The notes below the pieces were generated by a model. That model was not told the origin of the DNA, searched no databases, and saw only the letters and a list, made by a program, of their open reading frames with translations. 64,000 bases of DNA from Elusimicrobiota bacterium. GTDB lineage: Bacteria; Elusimicrobiota; Elusimicrobia; UBA1565; UBA9628. How positions within the stretch are numbered: position 1 is the stretch's first letter; each line of letters starts with the position of its first letter. Below are positions 17,455-25,132 of this stretch, piece after piece. Made by a program: the position numbers and the translations under genes. The stretch is from assembly GCA_016218545.1 (NCBI GenBank), contig JACRDQ010000032.1, forward strand, positions 109,925 to 173,924. Direction: 5' to 3'.

Positions 17455-18219
17455 ATGGCTGGACTGGGAAGCGAGGTCTGCGGGCCCTGCAGGGCAGGTG
17501 CCCCGCTCGTAAGCGACGAGGAGGCAGGGCGTCTGGGCGCCGAGGTGCCTCTCTGGCGCGTGCTCGAGGTCGAAGGGATAAAAAGACTTGAGCGGGACTT
17601 CAATTTTCCGGATTTCACCCGCGCCCTGCTCTTCACCGACGCGGTGGGGGCCCTGGCGGAGAAGTTCGGGCACCACCCCAGGTTGGTGACCGAGTGGGGG
17701 CGGGTGAAAGTGACGTTCTGGACGCACAAGATCAGCGGGCTCCATCGCAACGACTACGTGATGGCGGCCAAGACCGACGAGCTCTACGGCCGGTCCGGTG
17801 TGGAGGATGTTATGACGAGAAAGCATTCGGCGAAGACGGTATCGGAACGGGCGCAGACCCCTGCGGCCCGCATTGCCGCGGTCGAGTACTTCAAGGCGAA
17901 GCTCGACTACGAGTCCACGCCCTTCGACCTCAAGGAACGCATCGACGCCAAGGACGTGTTCGTGCTGGACGTGAGGGACGCGAAGTCCTACTCCGACGAG
18001 CACATCCCGGGCGCGGTCAACATCCCTCTCGAGGAACTCTCGAAGAGCTGCTCGATCCTGCCCAAGGACAAGACCATCGTGACCTACTGCTGGAACCTCA
18101 CGTGCCACTTGTCCACGACCGCGGCGCTCGAGCTGGCGGAGAAGGGCTTCAAGGTCCAGGAGCTGGCCGGAGGCATCAGGGAGTGGAAGAAGAACGGCCT
18201 GGCCGTGGACCGCAAGTAG
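17455..18219 (+). CDS. Pterin-4a-carbinolamine dehydratase fused to a rhodanese domain
   Basis: A 254-residue two-domain cytosolic protein. Residues 1-110 match the PCD/DCoH family: CGPCRAG near the start, then KFGHHPRLVTEW and VTFWTHKISGLHRNDYVMA, which carry the catalytic His-His-Pro, His and Asp. Residues about 140-254 are a rhodanese (VFVLDVRDAKSYSDEHIPGAVNIPL), with catalytic Cys probably in TYCWNLTCHLST and the ending GGIREWKKNGL. PCD dehydrates 4a-hydroxytetrahydrobiopterin and occurs near molybdopterin and phenylalanine hydroxylase genes; rhodaneses carry sulfane sulfur. No pterin gene is nearby. The fusion hints at a cofactor-sulfur role such as Moco chemistry, which is inference. 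Confidence 0.85.
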   Translation: MAGLGSEVCGPCRAGAPLVSDEEAGRLGAEVPLWRVLEVEGIKRLERDFNFPDFTRALLFTDAVGALAEKFGHHPRLVTEWGRVKVTFWTHKISGLHRNDYVMAAKTDELYGRSGVEDVMTRKHSAKTVSERAQTPAARIAAVEYFKAKLDYESTPFDLKERIDAKDVFVLDVRDAKSYSDEHIPGAVNIPLEELSKSCSILPKDKTIVTYCWNLTCHLSTTAALELAEKGFKVQELAGGIREWKKNGLAVDRK

Positions 18220-18223
18220 CCGT

Positions 18224-18252
18224 CCTGACCCCCCCTCAGAAGGGGGGTCAGG
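18224..18252. terminator. Bidirectional terminator-like hairpin
   Basis: An 11-bp perfect stem (CCTGACCCCCC with its complement) and a 7-nt loop sit between the convergent PCD-rhodanese and flavoprotein genes. The stem overlaps the stop of the minus-strand gene. No long T-tract on either side. Confidence 0.6.
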
Positions 18253-19474
18253 CGGAGAAGGACCGCGAGCTGGAGATGGCTCCGCGGAGAGAGGATGGAG
18301 ACACGCGCTCGCCCTTGAGGATCAGGCGGCGCGCGTCCTCCATCCTGCCGTAGATGCCGCAGAGCATGACCCCGCGGACTCTCCTGTCCTTGAGGTAGTA
18401 GACGGCCCCGACCTTGTTCTCGACCTCCCAGTCGCAGAAGGTGTCGTGCTGGGTGTCCACCTCGCCCACGGCCTCGTAGCCGAAGTCGAAGAGGTCCGAG
18501 AAGAAGAAGGGCAGGTGGCTGTAGTTCTCATGCCCGCCCGCCATGTTCTCGCCCGCCACGCGGCCCTGCTCAGCCGCGTTGTCCCAGTGCTCGATGCGCC
18601 TCCTCCTTCCCCAGGGCAGGGAGGGGAAGGAGCAGTTGTCCCCAGCGGCGTAGATGTCGGGCGCCGAGGTCTGCAGGTACTCGTCGACCTCCACCCCGTC
18701 GCGGGCCGCCAGGCCCGCGGTCTGGGCCAGGGAGACCTCCGGGTCGATGCCCACGCCCACGAGCACCATGTCCGTGTCGAGCCGGCGGCCTCCCTTGGTG
18801 GCCACGGAGTAGCGGCCGCGGCCGTGGCTGAGGGCCACGGGTGTGTCCCGGGTGAGGATGCGCACGCCATGCTCCCGGAAGCGGGCCTGCAGGGCCCGGC
18901 CCAAGGGCTCGGGGAAGACGTGGCTGCAGAGATAGGGGCTGGTGAAGGCCATAGTGACGTCCACCTCCTTGGAGGCGAGGGCCGCGGCCAGCTCGGAACC
19001 GATGAAGCCCCCGCCCACGACCAGGGCCGAGCGTCCCGGCCGGGCCAGGAGCCTCGTGGCGAGGTAGTCGTCGAGGGTGCGGTAGTGGCACACCCCCTCG
19101 GCCCCTCCGCCCTGGGCGTCCAGCCGCCTGGGAGCGCCGCCCGTGGCCAGCAGGAGCTTGTCGTAGAGGAACTGCCTGCAGTGGGTGTCCGTCACCACGC
19201 GGTTGACGGGGTCGATGCCCACGGCGCGGGTGCCGGTGCGGATGTCGATGACCTTGCGCTCGTAGAACTCCCGCTCGTGGAGGAAGACGTATTCCGGAGG
19301 CTTGCCCTGCAGCCACAAGGCCTTGGTCAGGGGCGGCCGATCATAGGGGTGGTGCGGCTCATCCGTGAGGATGAGGATGCTCCCGTTCGCGTCCCTCCTG
19401 CGGATGGCCTGGGCAGCCGAAGCTCCTGCCAGGCCTCCGCCCACGATGAGGTATCGGACTTTGCGCTCGTTCAT
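18248..19474 (-). CDS. FAD-dependent pyridine nucleotide-disulfide oxidoreductase (ferredoxin/rubredoxin reductase type)
   Basis: A 408-residue flavoprotein. It has the FAD loop YLIVGGGLAGASAAQAIR, a DRPPLTK motif typical of ferredoxin and rubredoxin reductases, the NAD(P) loop ALVVGGGFIGSELAAALA, and the second FAD motif DIYAAGDNCSF. The C-terminal domain (FFSDLFDFGYEAVGEV) matches AIF and ferredoxin-reductase relatives. It lacks the CxxC of thioredoxin reductases. The likely role is to pass electrons from NAD(P)H to a small iron-sulfur protein; the partner is not in the window. It sits 23 bp downstream of the SOD gene on the same strand, so an oxidative-stress link is plausible. Confidence 0.88.
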   Translation of the reverse strand: MNERKVRYLIVGGGLAGASAAQAIRRRDANGSILILTDEPHHPYDRPPLTKALWLQGKPPEYVFLHEREFYERKVIDIRTGTRAVGIDPVNRVVTDTHCRQFLYDKLLLATGGAPRRLDAQGGGAEGVCHYRTLDDYLATRLLARPGRSALVVGGGFIGSELAAALASKEVDVTMAFTSPYLCSHVFPEPLGRALQARFREHGVRILTRDTPVALSHGRGRYSVATKGGRRLDTDMVLVGVGIDPEVSLAQTAGLAARDGVEVDEYLQTSAPDIYAAGDNCSFPSLPWGRRRRIEHWDNAAEQGRVAGENMAGGHENYSHLPFFFSDLFDFGYEAVGEVDTQHDTFCDWEVENKVGAVYYLKDRRVRGVMLCGIYGRMEDARRLILKGERVSPSSLRGAISSSRSFSA

Positions 19475-19497
19475 GGCTTCCCGCTCCCGAAGATATC

Positions 19498-20097
19498 CTA
19501 CCTCGCCACTGCCGCGGCCTGGATGTTCCTGGCGGCGAAATCCCAGTTCACGATGCTCCAGAAGGCCTCGAGGTACTTCGCCCTGGAGTTGCGGTAGTCG
19601 ATGTAATAGGCGTGCTCCCAGACGTCGCAGGCGAGCAGCGGGGTCGCACCCATGGCCAGGGGCGTGCCTGCGTTGGAGGTGTTCTCCACGGAGAGCCTTC
19701 CGTTGCGGATCACGAGCCAGGTCCAGCCTGAGCCGAAGTTGGCCAGGGCCTTGGCCGTGAACTCCTCCTTCAAGGCCTCGAGCGAGTTGTGGGTCTTCTC
19801 GATGGTCTCGGCCAGGCCGGCAGGGGGCGCGCCTCCGCCATCGGGCTTGATGCTGTTCCAGTAGAAGGCGTGGTTCCAGGCCTGGGCCGCGTTGTTGAAG
19901 ATCGGGCCCTGGGGCGCGCGCGTCACGATGTCCTCGAGGCTCTGCAGGCCTTCGTAGGAGGTGTTCTTGACGAGCTTGTTGAGATTGTCCACATAGGCCT
20001 GGTGATGCTTGTCGTGGTGGTAGTCCAGGGTCTCCGCGGAAAGGGCTGGGGCCAGGCTGTCCTTGGCGTACGGCAGTTCCGGCAGAGTGAATCGCAT
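19498..20097 (-). CDS. sodB: Superoxide dismutase, Fe/Mn type
   Basis: A 199-residue cytosolic enzyme that converts superoxide to oxygen and hydrogen peroxide. Metal ligands are visible: His in LDYHHDKHHQAYVDNLN, His in QAWNHAFYWNSI, and Asp and His in LLACDVWEHAYYIDYRNSR. AFYWNSIKP and GSGWTWLV are family signatures. Residues near the metal look closer to the iron form, but Fe or Mn cannot be settled by eye. AAGGAG precedes the ATG. TTGACG-like and TAGACT-like boxes lie about 50-70 nt upstream. The reductase gene follows 23 bp later, probably on the same mRNA. Confidence 0.95.
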   Translation of the reverse strand: MRFTLPELPYAKDSLAPALSAETLDYHHDKHHQAYVDNLNKLVKNTSYEGLQSLEDIVTRAPQGPIFNNAAQAWNHAFYWNSIKPDGGGAPPAGLAETIEKTHNSLEALKEEFTAKALANFGSGWTWLVIRNGRLSVENTSNAGTPLAMGATPLLACDVWEHAYYIDYRNSRAKYLEAFWSIVNWDFAARNIQAAAVAR

Positions 20098-20255
20098 GTC
20101 GGGTCTCCTTAATTAGAGGGGTTCGGGCTTCTCTCCATAGTCTAGCAGGGGGCCGTCAAAGGAGCGTCAAACAACACTTGCAGCGCCGCACTGTGTTCCG
20201 CATGCCTTCATGGCGCATAATCTCAGGGCCGGCGAGACAAGAAAGGGGGGAGACC

Positions 20256-20552
20256 ATGTTGACGGAGATGTGCGGCCGAATGGATGTGGAACGGGCTGAA
20301 GCAGAAGCCACAGCCGAGCTCTGGGACCTCTGTCGCCGGGAGACCGACGTCCTTGAAGCCTGCGAAGGCTCGGGTCTCGTCTCCTTCGTCGAGGCCGAGG
20401 CCGATGACGGGGCTGAGCAGGGCGCCGACTCGGAGGCCGCGGCTTTCGTGGCCAGCAGGCTCGAGATATCAGGCCTTGACCAGATGCCCTGGCTCTGCGA
20501 GCCTGACCAGGAAGACTCCAGCCTCTCAAGGGCCAGGAGCAGGAACCGATGA
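20256..20552 (+). CDS. Small acidic protein of unknown function
   Basis: A 98-residue acidic protein (stretches such as VSFVEAEADDGAEQGADSEAAAFVA) without recognisable domains. The ATG at 20256 follows a GGGGGGAG ribosome site and is preferred to the track's 20178. CATAAT at 20216 may be its -10 box. Its stop overlaps the next start as ATGA, so the two proteins are made together and may interact. Composition fits a flexible partner or regulator of the RsbT-like protein; that is inference. Confidence 0.6.
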   Translation: MLTEMCGRMDVERAEAEATAELWDLCRRETDVLEACEGSGLVSFVEAEADDGAEQGADSEAAAFVASRLEISGLDQMPWLCEPDQEDSSLSRARSRNR

Positions 20553-20857
20553 ACATCGATGGAGGCGCCATGACCCACACATTCGAGATCCGCGCGGCAG
20601 CAGACCTTTTGGATGCCCAGAGCACGGCAGTGGCTTGGGCCCGGGGCCTGGGCTTGAACAATGAGTCCGTGGCCAAGGTCCTCTTCGCGGTGGCTGAGTC
20701 AGCAGAGCAGCTGCTGACCCCTGCGGAGTCCCCCGCCCTGATCACCATCCGCGCTCTGCGGCGCAAGGGTCAGCCGGGCTTCTCCCTCACCATGGAAACC
20801 CCGGCCGTGAGCCGCGTGCCCAGGAAGGTGACCGTGTGGAGAGCAGGTCCGGCCTGA
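20549..20857 (+). CDS. RsbT/RsbW-like ATPase-fold protein, apparently truncated
   Basis: A 102-residue protein. Its first half resembles the start of anti-sigma and serine kinase ATPase domains: AVAWARGLGLNNESVAKVLFAVAESAEQLL parallels the helix that holds the N-box Glu and Asn, but the Asn is missing (ESAEQ). A strand pair follows (ALITIRALRRKGQPGFSLTM) and then the protein ends before the G1 (DxGxG) and G2 boxes. It is therefore unlikely to bind ATP as a normal RsbT or RsbW. It may be a decayed regulator or a binding-only derivative. It begins inside the stop of the acidic gene. MTHTFEI, 8 codons in, is a possible alternative start. Confidence 0.6.
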   Translation: MNIDGGAMTHTFEIRAAADLLDAQSTAVAWARGLGLNNESVAKVLFAVAESAEQLLTPAESPALITIRALRRKGQPGFSLTMETPAVSRVPRKVTVWRAGPA

Positions 20858-20869
20858 GACGATGTTAGG

Positions 20870-20875
20870 TATAAT
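20870..20875 (+). promoter_or_regulatory. -10 box TATAAT upstream of the exonuclease gene
   Basis: Perfect TATAAT ending 14 nt before ATG 20890. The short leader would still contain GGAG close to the start codon. It separates the exonuclease-ATPase pair from the RsbT-like pair. Confidence 0.55.
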
Positions 20876-20889
20876 GCTTCGGCCGGAGC

Positions 20890-22041
20890 ATGATCTTCCT
20901 ACACACGGCCGACGTACACCTGGTCCCGCTCTCCGAACCTGACGGCAAGAGGCGTCTGGCCGTCTTGGCCGAGCTCTGCGGCTTGGCCGCGCAGCGCGAC
21001 GGCCTCGTCATCTCAGGCGACCTCTTCCACTCCCAGGCCGCGGCTTCGGACCAGGGCCTGCTCTCCGGCTTGAAGGACGCGCTTTCCAAGGCCGGTCCCA
21101 AGCCCGTGCTCATCATCCCGGGGAACCACGACCGCCCGGGCGGGGTCGGCCCCCACCCGCTCGACGGCAGGCACGACCTCGGGGCTCATGTGCGCCTGCT
21201 CTCCAAGGAGCCCTACGAGGAGACCTCCATCGTGGGCGTGCGCTTCTTCGGCATCCCGTTCCAGACCGAGCGCTCAGGCGGCGAGCTCCTGCGGGCCCTG
21301 CCTCCCGAAGCCAGGGGCGCGGTCGTTCTCCTGCACGGCACCGCCGCTGACAGAAAGACCCTCACCATGTACGGCTATGACCCCGAGGATCCCGAGGAGT
21401 CCGGAGACTCCATCTTCCTCGACGCGGACCTCTCGGACGCAGGGGCCGCGTACTACGCTTTCGGCCACATCCACAGGCACGAGTCCTGGTCCTTGAAAAG
21501 CGGCTCCGCGGCCTATCCGGGCTCGCCTGATGCCGTGACCGTCAAAGAGGAAGAGCCGCGGCAAGTCCTCGAAGTCGAGCTGAGACCCGGCAAGGCCCCC
21601 ATCATCAACAAGCTGGCCCTCCAGCGCTCGGCCAGGTCCCTGCGGAAGACCGTCCTTGCCATCCCGGGAGCTGAAGGGGAGGCTTTGAAGGACGCCCGCG
21701 AGTTCATCGCCGGCCAGAGGAGCGATGTCAGGCCCGTGGTCTACATCCGCGGGCTGGGTTCAGGCAGGCTGCTCGAGGAAGGACGCAAGGACCTGGAAGC
21801 AGGGTTCAAGGACCGCGATCCCAGGCCCATCGTGAAGCTCAGGGCCGATGTCCTGGGCGACGAGGAGCTCTCAAGCCCGGGCCTTCTCCAGGATTTCGGC
21901 AAAGCCATGGCAGAGGCTGCCAAGGCGACCGGGGCTGACCCCGAGCTCACGGCAAGGGCCGCGCTCATAGGGTGGCTTGCCCTGCGCGACGACGAGAAAT
22001 CCCTGGACAAGCTCCTGGAGAGCATCGGGACAGGCTCATGA
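20890..22041 (+). CDS. DNA repair exonuclease, SbcD/YhaO-type metallophosphoesterase
   Basis: A 383-residue calcineurin-like phosphoesterase. All five metal-binding blocks are visible: TADVHL, GLVISGDLFHS, IIPGNHDRPG, VVLLHGTA and GHIHRH. These bind two metal ions, usually Mn, in SbcD/Mre11 nucleases. The C-terminal 150 residues form a cap that probably contacts the partner ATPase. It overlaps the next gene, a YhaN-like ATPase, as ATGA. This is the arrangement of sbcD-sbcC and yhaO-yhaN, so the pair probably processes DNA ends or hairpins. The very long palindrome at the window end is the kind of structure such nucleases cut. Confidence 0.88.
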   Translation: MIFLHTADVHLVPLSEPDGKRRLAVLAELCGLAAQRDGLVISGDLFHSQAAASDQGLLSGLKDALSKAGPKPVLIIPGNHDRPGGVGPHPLDGRHDLGAHVRLLSKEPYEETSIVGVRFFGIPFQTERSGGELLRALPPEARGAVVLLHGTAADRKTLTMYGYDPEDPEESGDSIFLDADLSDAGAAYYAFGHIHRHESWSLKSGSAAYPGSPDAVTVKEEEPRQVLEVELRPGKAPIINKLALQRSARSLRKTVLAIPGAEGEALKDAREFIAGQRSDVRPVVYIRGLGSGRLLEEGRKDLEAGFKDRDPRPIVKLRADVLGDEELSSPGLLQDFGKAMAEAAKATGADPELTARAALIGWLALRDDEKSLDKLLESIGTGS

Positions 22042-24326
22042 AGCTCTCCAAGCTCGCGGTATCGCGCTTTGGCGGCCTGCAGGGCCCTGCGACCCTTGCG
22101 TTCGATTCCGCCTCGACTCTGGTCTACGGAGCCAATGAGGCAGGCAAGACCTCGTTCGCGGATGCCCTGCGCACGGCCTTGTTCGGCCCGCCTGAGCGCG
22201 GACGCGCCACTGCTGAAGGCAAGACCTTCGCGTCCAGGTACGGAGACGACTACTCCGTGGAAGCCCAGTGGCTCAACAGCCAGGGCGGGGTCCTGCGCAG
22301 CACTGCTGAAAAGCCCACTGCCGAGGAGGACATCCCCAGGGAGCTCTTCACCAACCTCTTCATGCTCAAGGGCGGGGAATGCACGCTCAGCGGCAAAGAC
22401 AAGCTCGATGCGGGTTTCGGCTCCAAGTTCGCCAAGGCAGTGCTCGGCGCAGGCGAGGTGGACTTGGACTCAGCCATCAAGCTCCTGCAGAAGATCTCGG
22501 ATCCCAAGGGCAGCACCAAGTGGTCCAAGCACGACAAGAAGCTCAAGGATGAGCTGGCCCTGGCTGATGCCAAGCTCGCTGACCTCGGACGGTTGCGCGA
22601 GCTCTCGCTGAAGCGCGACAAGGCTGACAAGGCCGTCGCCGAGCTCGAAGCCAGGCTGAAGAGCGCTGAGGCGGAGCTTAGAGCCGCAGAATCAGGCTCG
22701 AGCAGGCTTGAGGCGGAGGACCTGGCCTCTGACCGCGCCAGGTGGGACAATGCCGTTTCCGACGAAGAGAAAGCGCGCTTGCCTGCTGATGCTCCTGCTC
22801 TGACCGGTCTTGAGGCTTTTGCCAAGGCGGAGTCAGATGCGGGCAGGGACTGCGCAAGCCTTGAGTCCAGGATCTCGGAGAGGCACGCTGAGAGCGCAAA
22901 GCTCGAAGACGCCCTTTCGAGCCTCAAAGCCAAGGCGGAAGCCCTGCCTGACAAGGTCCTCTGCGAGAAGCTCCGATTCTCCCTTGGTGACCTTGGAACT
23001 GCAAGCTCCAACAGGCCTGCTTCGGGAGCGTATTCTCCGGTCTTCGAGCTCCTGGTGCCCTTGATCGCGGCAGGCATCGGGCTCAGTCTTGGGTGGATGT
23101 TCAAAGGCAAGCTGGGAGCTGCGCTCGGTCTCGTGGTCTGCGGGTTCCTTGGTTGGCTCGCCTTGTCTCTCCTTAAGGGAAAGGCCGGGACAGGCCAGGC
23201 TGACCAGGAAAAGCTCCTCTCAGCATTCAGGCCTGTTGCGGCCAGCCTCAAATGGCCGGATGTCCCTGAGCAATGCGCCAAGAAGCTCTCTGAGCGCGAT
23301 GCGGAGGAGACCCGGCTCCTGGCCGAGATCTCAGCCCGCCGTGAAGCCCTGGAATCAGCCAAGACTGACGTTCGGAGGCTCGAGACCGAGCTCTCTGAGG
23401 CCAAGTCCAAGCTGAGCGTCGCCTCCGCTGACCTCAGCAGGGCCTTGTCCAAGACGAGCGTCTCCTCCATCAAGGCCTACATCTCCCGCAAAGCTGACTG
23501 GGAAGCCGCGAAGAGGACCGCCGAGCACCTCGAAGCCTCGCTCAGGGGAAGGCTCGGCATCGAGTCGGATAAGCCTGTGTCCGAGCTCAAGACCAAGCTC
23601 CAGGCCAGGATCACTGAGTTGAAGGAGGCAGGCCTCACCTCGGAATCCAGCCAGCTCAAGCGCGAGAGCTTGAAGCCCAAGCTCGAATCAGCGCGCAGCC
23701 TGCGCGAGAAGCTCCTCAAGGACCTTGAAGCAAGCCGCAGATCGGCTGAGTCAGCCAGGCTCGAAGCTTCCCAGGTCCAGGCTTCCATCGGCGGGGGGGA
23801 AGCCGCCATCCTGGCCAAGGCTCAGCAAGCAAGGGCTGCCGTGGATGACCTGAGCCTCTGGCGCAGAGCTGCTGAGGAAGCCTGCGCGACCGTGCGCAGG
23901 CTCTCAGCTGACACGGGCAAGCGCGTGGCTGAGCTCGTGCAGGACGCCAGCCCCATCTTCTCCGAGCTCACGGCAGGCCGCTACTCGGGCCTTGAGCTCC
24001 AGGGCCCTTCCATCTTCGAGGAGGAGTCTTTGAGAGCTGTCCACTCCACCCTTGGCTCCAAGCCCGTGGAATGGCTTTCCAAAGGCACCCAGGACCTGCT
24101 CTGGCTCTGCTTGCGCATGGCTCTGGCGCGCCGCATCAGGCCTGAAGGAAGCCTCCTCGTGCTCGACGAGCCCTTCTTGACCCTGGATCCTGGCCGCGCA
24201 GGCAAGGCCTTGGAAGCGCTCCTGGGCTCCAAGTGGCTCAAAGGCTGGCAGGTGCTCATCCTCACCAAGGACCCGGCCATGGTCCCTGCTGCGAGCGCTG
24301 CCGGGGTCCGCGTGCTCGACCTTTAG
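22038..24326 (+). CDS. YhaN/SbcC-like AAA ATPase with coiled coils and a membrane hairpin
   Basis: A 762-residue SMC-like ATPase. Walker A is GANEAGKTSF near residue 35. Two long coiled-coil regions rich in Glu, Lys, Ala and Ser flank the centre. The signature-like SKGTQDLLWLCLRMALAR and Walker B LLVLDEPFLTLD lie near the C-terminus. In the middle, where SbcC or Rad50 has a zinc hook, there are two hydrophobic helices (PLIAAGIGLSLGWMF and AALGLVVCGFLGWLALSLL); no CxxC hook is present. Membrane segments are known in YhaN-type proteins, so this subfamily fits better than SbcC. Start ATG 22038 overlaps the exonuclease stop. The stop overlaps the convergent gene by 4 bp. Confidence 0.87.
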   Translation: MKLSKLAVSRFGGLQGPATLAFDSASTLVYGANEAGKTSFADALRTALFGPPERGRATAEGKTFASRYGDDYSVEAQWLNSQGGVLRSTAEKPTAEEDIPRELFTNLFMLKGGECTLSGKDKLDAGFGSKFAKAVLGAGEVDLDSAIKLLQKISDPKGSTKWSKHDKKLKDELALADAKLADLGRLRELSLKRDKADKAVAELEARLKSAEAELRAAESGSSRLEAEDLASDRARWDNAVSDEEKARLPADAPALTGLEAFAKAESDAGRDCASLESRISERHAESAKLEDALSSLKAKAEALPDKVLCEKLRFSLGDLGTASSNRPASGAYSPVFELLVPLIAAGIGLSLGWMFKGKLGAALGLVVCGFLGWLALSLLKGKAGTGQADQEKLLSAFRPVAASLKWPDVPEQCAKKLSERDAEETRLLAEISARREALESAKTDVRRLETELSEAKSKLSVASADLSRALSKTSVSSIKAYISRKADWEAAKRTAEHLEASLRGRLGIESDKPVSELKTKLQARITELKEAGLTSESSQLKRESLKPKLESARSLREKLLKDLEASRRSAESARLEASQVQASIGGGEAAILAKAQQARAAVDDLSLWRRAAEEACATVRRLSADTGKRVAELVQDASPIFSELTAGRYSGLELQGPSIFEEESLRAVHSTLGSKPVEWLSKGTQDLLWLCLRMALARRIRPEGSLLVLDEPFLTLDPGRAGKALEALLGSKWLKGWQVLILTKDPAMVPAASAAGVRVLDL

Positions 24327-25018
24327 TCCCTGGGTTTGATCACGATCGGCTCGATTGTTTCCAGGCCGGTGCCGAACTCAGGCTCATCTTCGGACAGCAC
24401 GAACTTGCCCCCGCGCTTCCTGAGGTACATGAGGCCTGAGGGAAGCCCGTCCACCAGCCAATGCACCTCGATCTTGGCGGCGCGCGGAAGGTGCCCCGCC
24501 ACCTTGAGCTCGAAGCGGCCGTGCTCGTCGCTCGTGGTCGATGAGCGCGTGATGATGTAGCTCGGCTCTTTGACGTTCTCCACGCCGGGTCCGACCAGGC
24601 TCTTGAGCTGCACTTCCAGCTCCTTGCCGCCTGCCGGAGCGCCGGCCCAGCCCTTGAGCTTGCCCTCTGCATGGAACTCGAACCCGCACTGCCTTCTGAA
24701 AGGCGTAGCCGCCAGGTCCGCAGGCACGGCCAGCACGGTCAAGGGCGCCATGATGACCATGGCTGCCAAGCCCAGGCCGATGTACCGCGGATCCGGGTCA
24801 GCATTGAAGGTCATGCGGGACATCTGCTTGTAGCTTCGTCCCATGCCCTTGGTGTACTCCATCTCAAGGGGACGCCTCCTGCAGTCCAGTCCAGAAACCC
24901 CTGCTGTGGAGACTTCGACCCGGATGCCTGAGCTCGGCTGTTGGCCATGGCAGAGTCCGCTGACCAAGAAAAGGAGCGTTGTGGCAGTGCAAATCTTCCT
25001 CATAGACCGTTGAATCAT
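24323..25018 (-). CDS. Exported protein of unknown function
   Basis: A 231-residue protein (216 if the second ATG at 25003 is used) with a signal peptide (MRKICTATTLLFLVSGLCHGQ) and a second hydrophobic stretch (YIGLGLAAMVIMAPLTVLAVPADL, about 85-108). The C-terminal half is beta-rich (GKELEVQLKSLVG, SDEHGRFELKVAG, KIEVHWLVDGLPSGLMYL) and reads like a carboxypeptidase-regulatory or bacterial Ig-like fold. I do not recognise the family. CATAAT lies just upstream of the first ATG in the 110-bp divergent gap to the radical SAM gene. No Shine-Dalgarno is seen. Confidence 0.65.
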   Translation of the reverse strand: MIQRSMRKICTATTLLFLVSGLCHGQQPSSGIRVEVSTAGVSGLDCRRRPLEMEYTKGMGRSYKQMSRMTFNADPDPRYIGLGLAAMVIMAPLTVLAVPADLAATPFRRQCGFEFHAEGKLKGWAGAPAGGKELEVQLKSLVGPGVENVKEPSYIITRSSTTSDEHGRFELKVAGHLPRAAKIEVHWLVDGLPSGLMYLRKRGGKFVLSEDEPEFGTGLETIEPIVIKPRD

Positions 25019-25132
25019 AACATTATGAGGTCAAACCCATGTCTGACTTGTCCGGCGGCAGGGTTTTAGGGGTCCATAAATGGTACCCTAACAGGATAGG
25101 CTGCGCGTGCAGAGCCCCGGAGGTTCCACCTA

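Noticed and set aside
15837-17455. GCATCTAAAATGTA shared (inverted) before sigma factor B and before the PCD-rhodanese gene
   Set aside because: A 14-base match is expected by chance in 64 kb, and at the second site the TAAAAT is too close to the ATG to be its -10 box.
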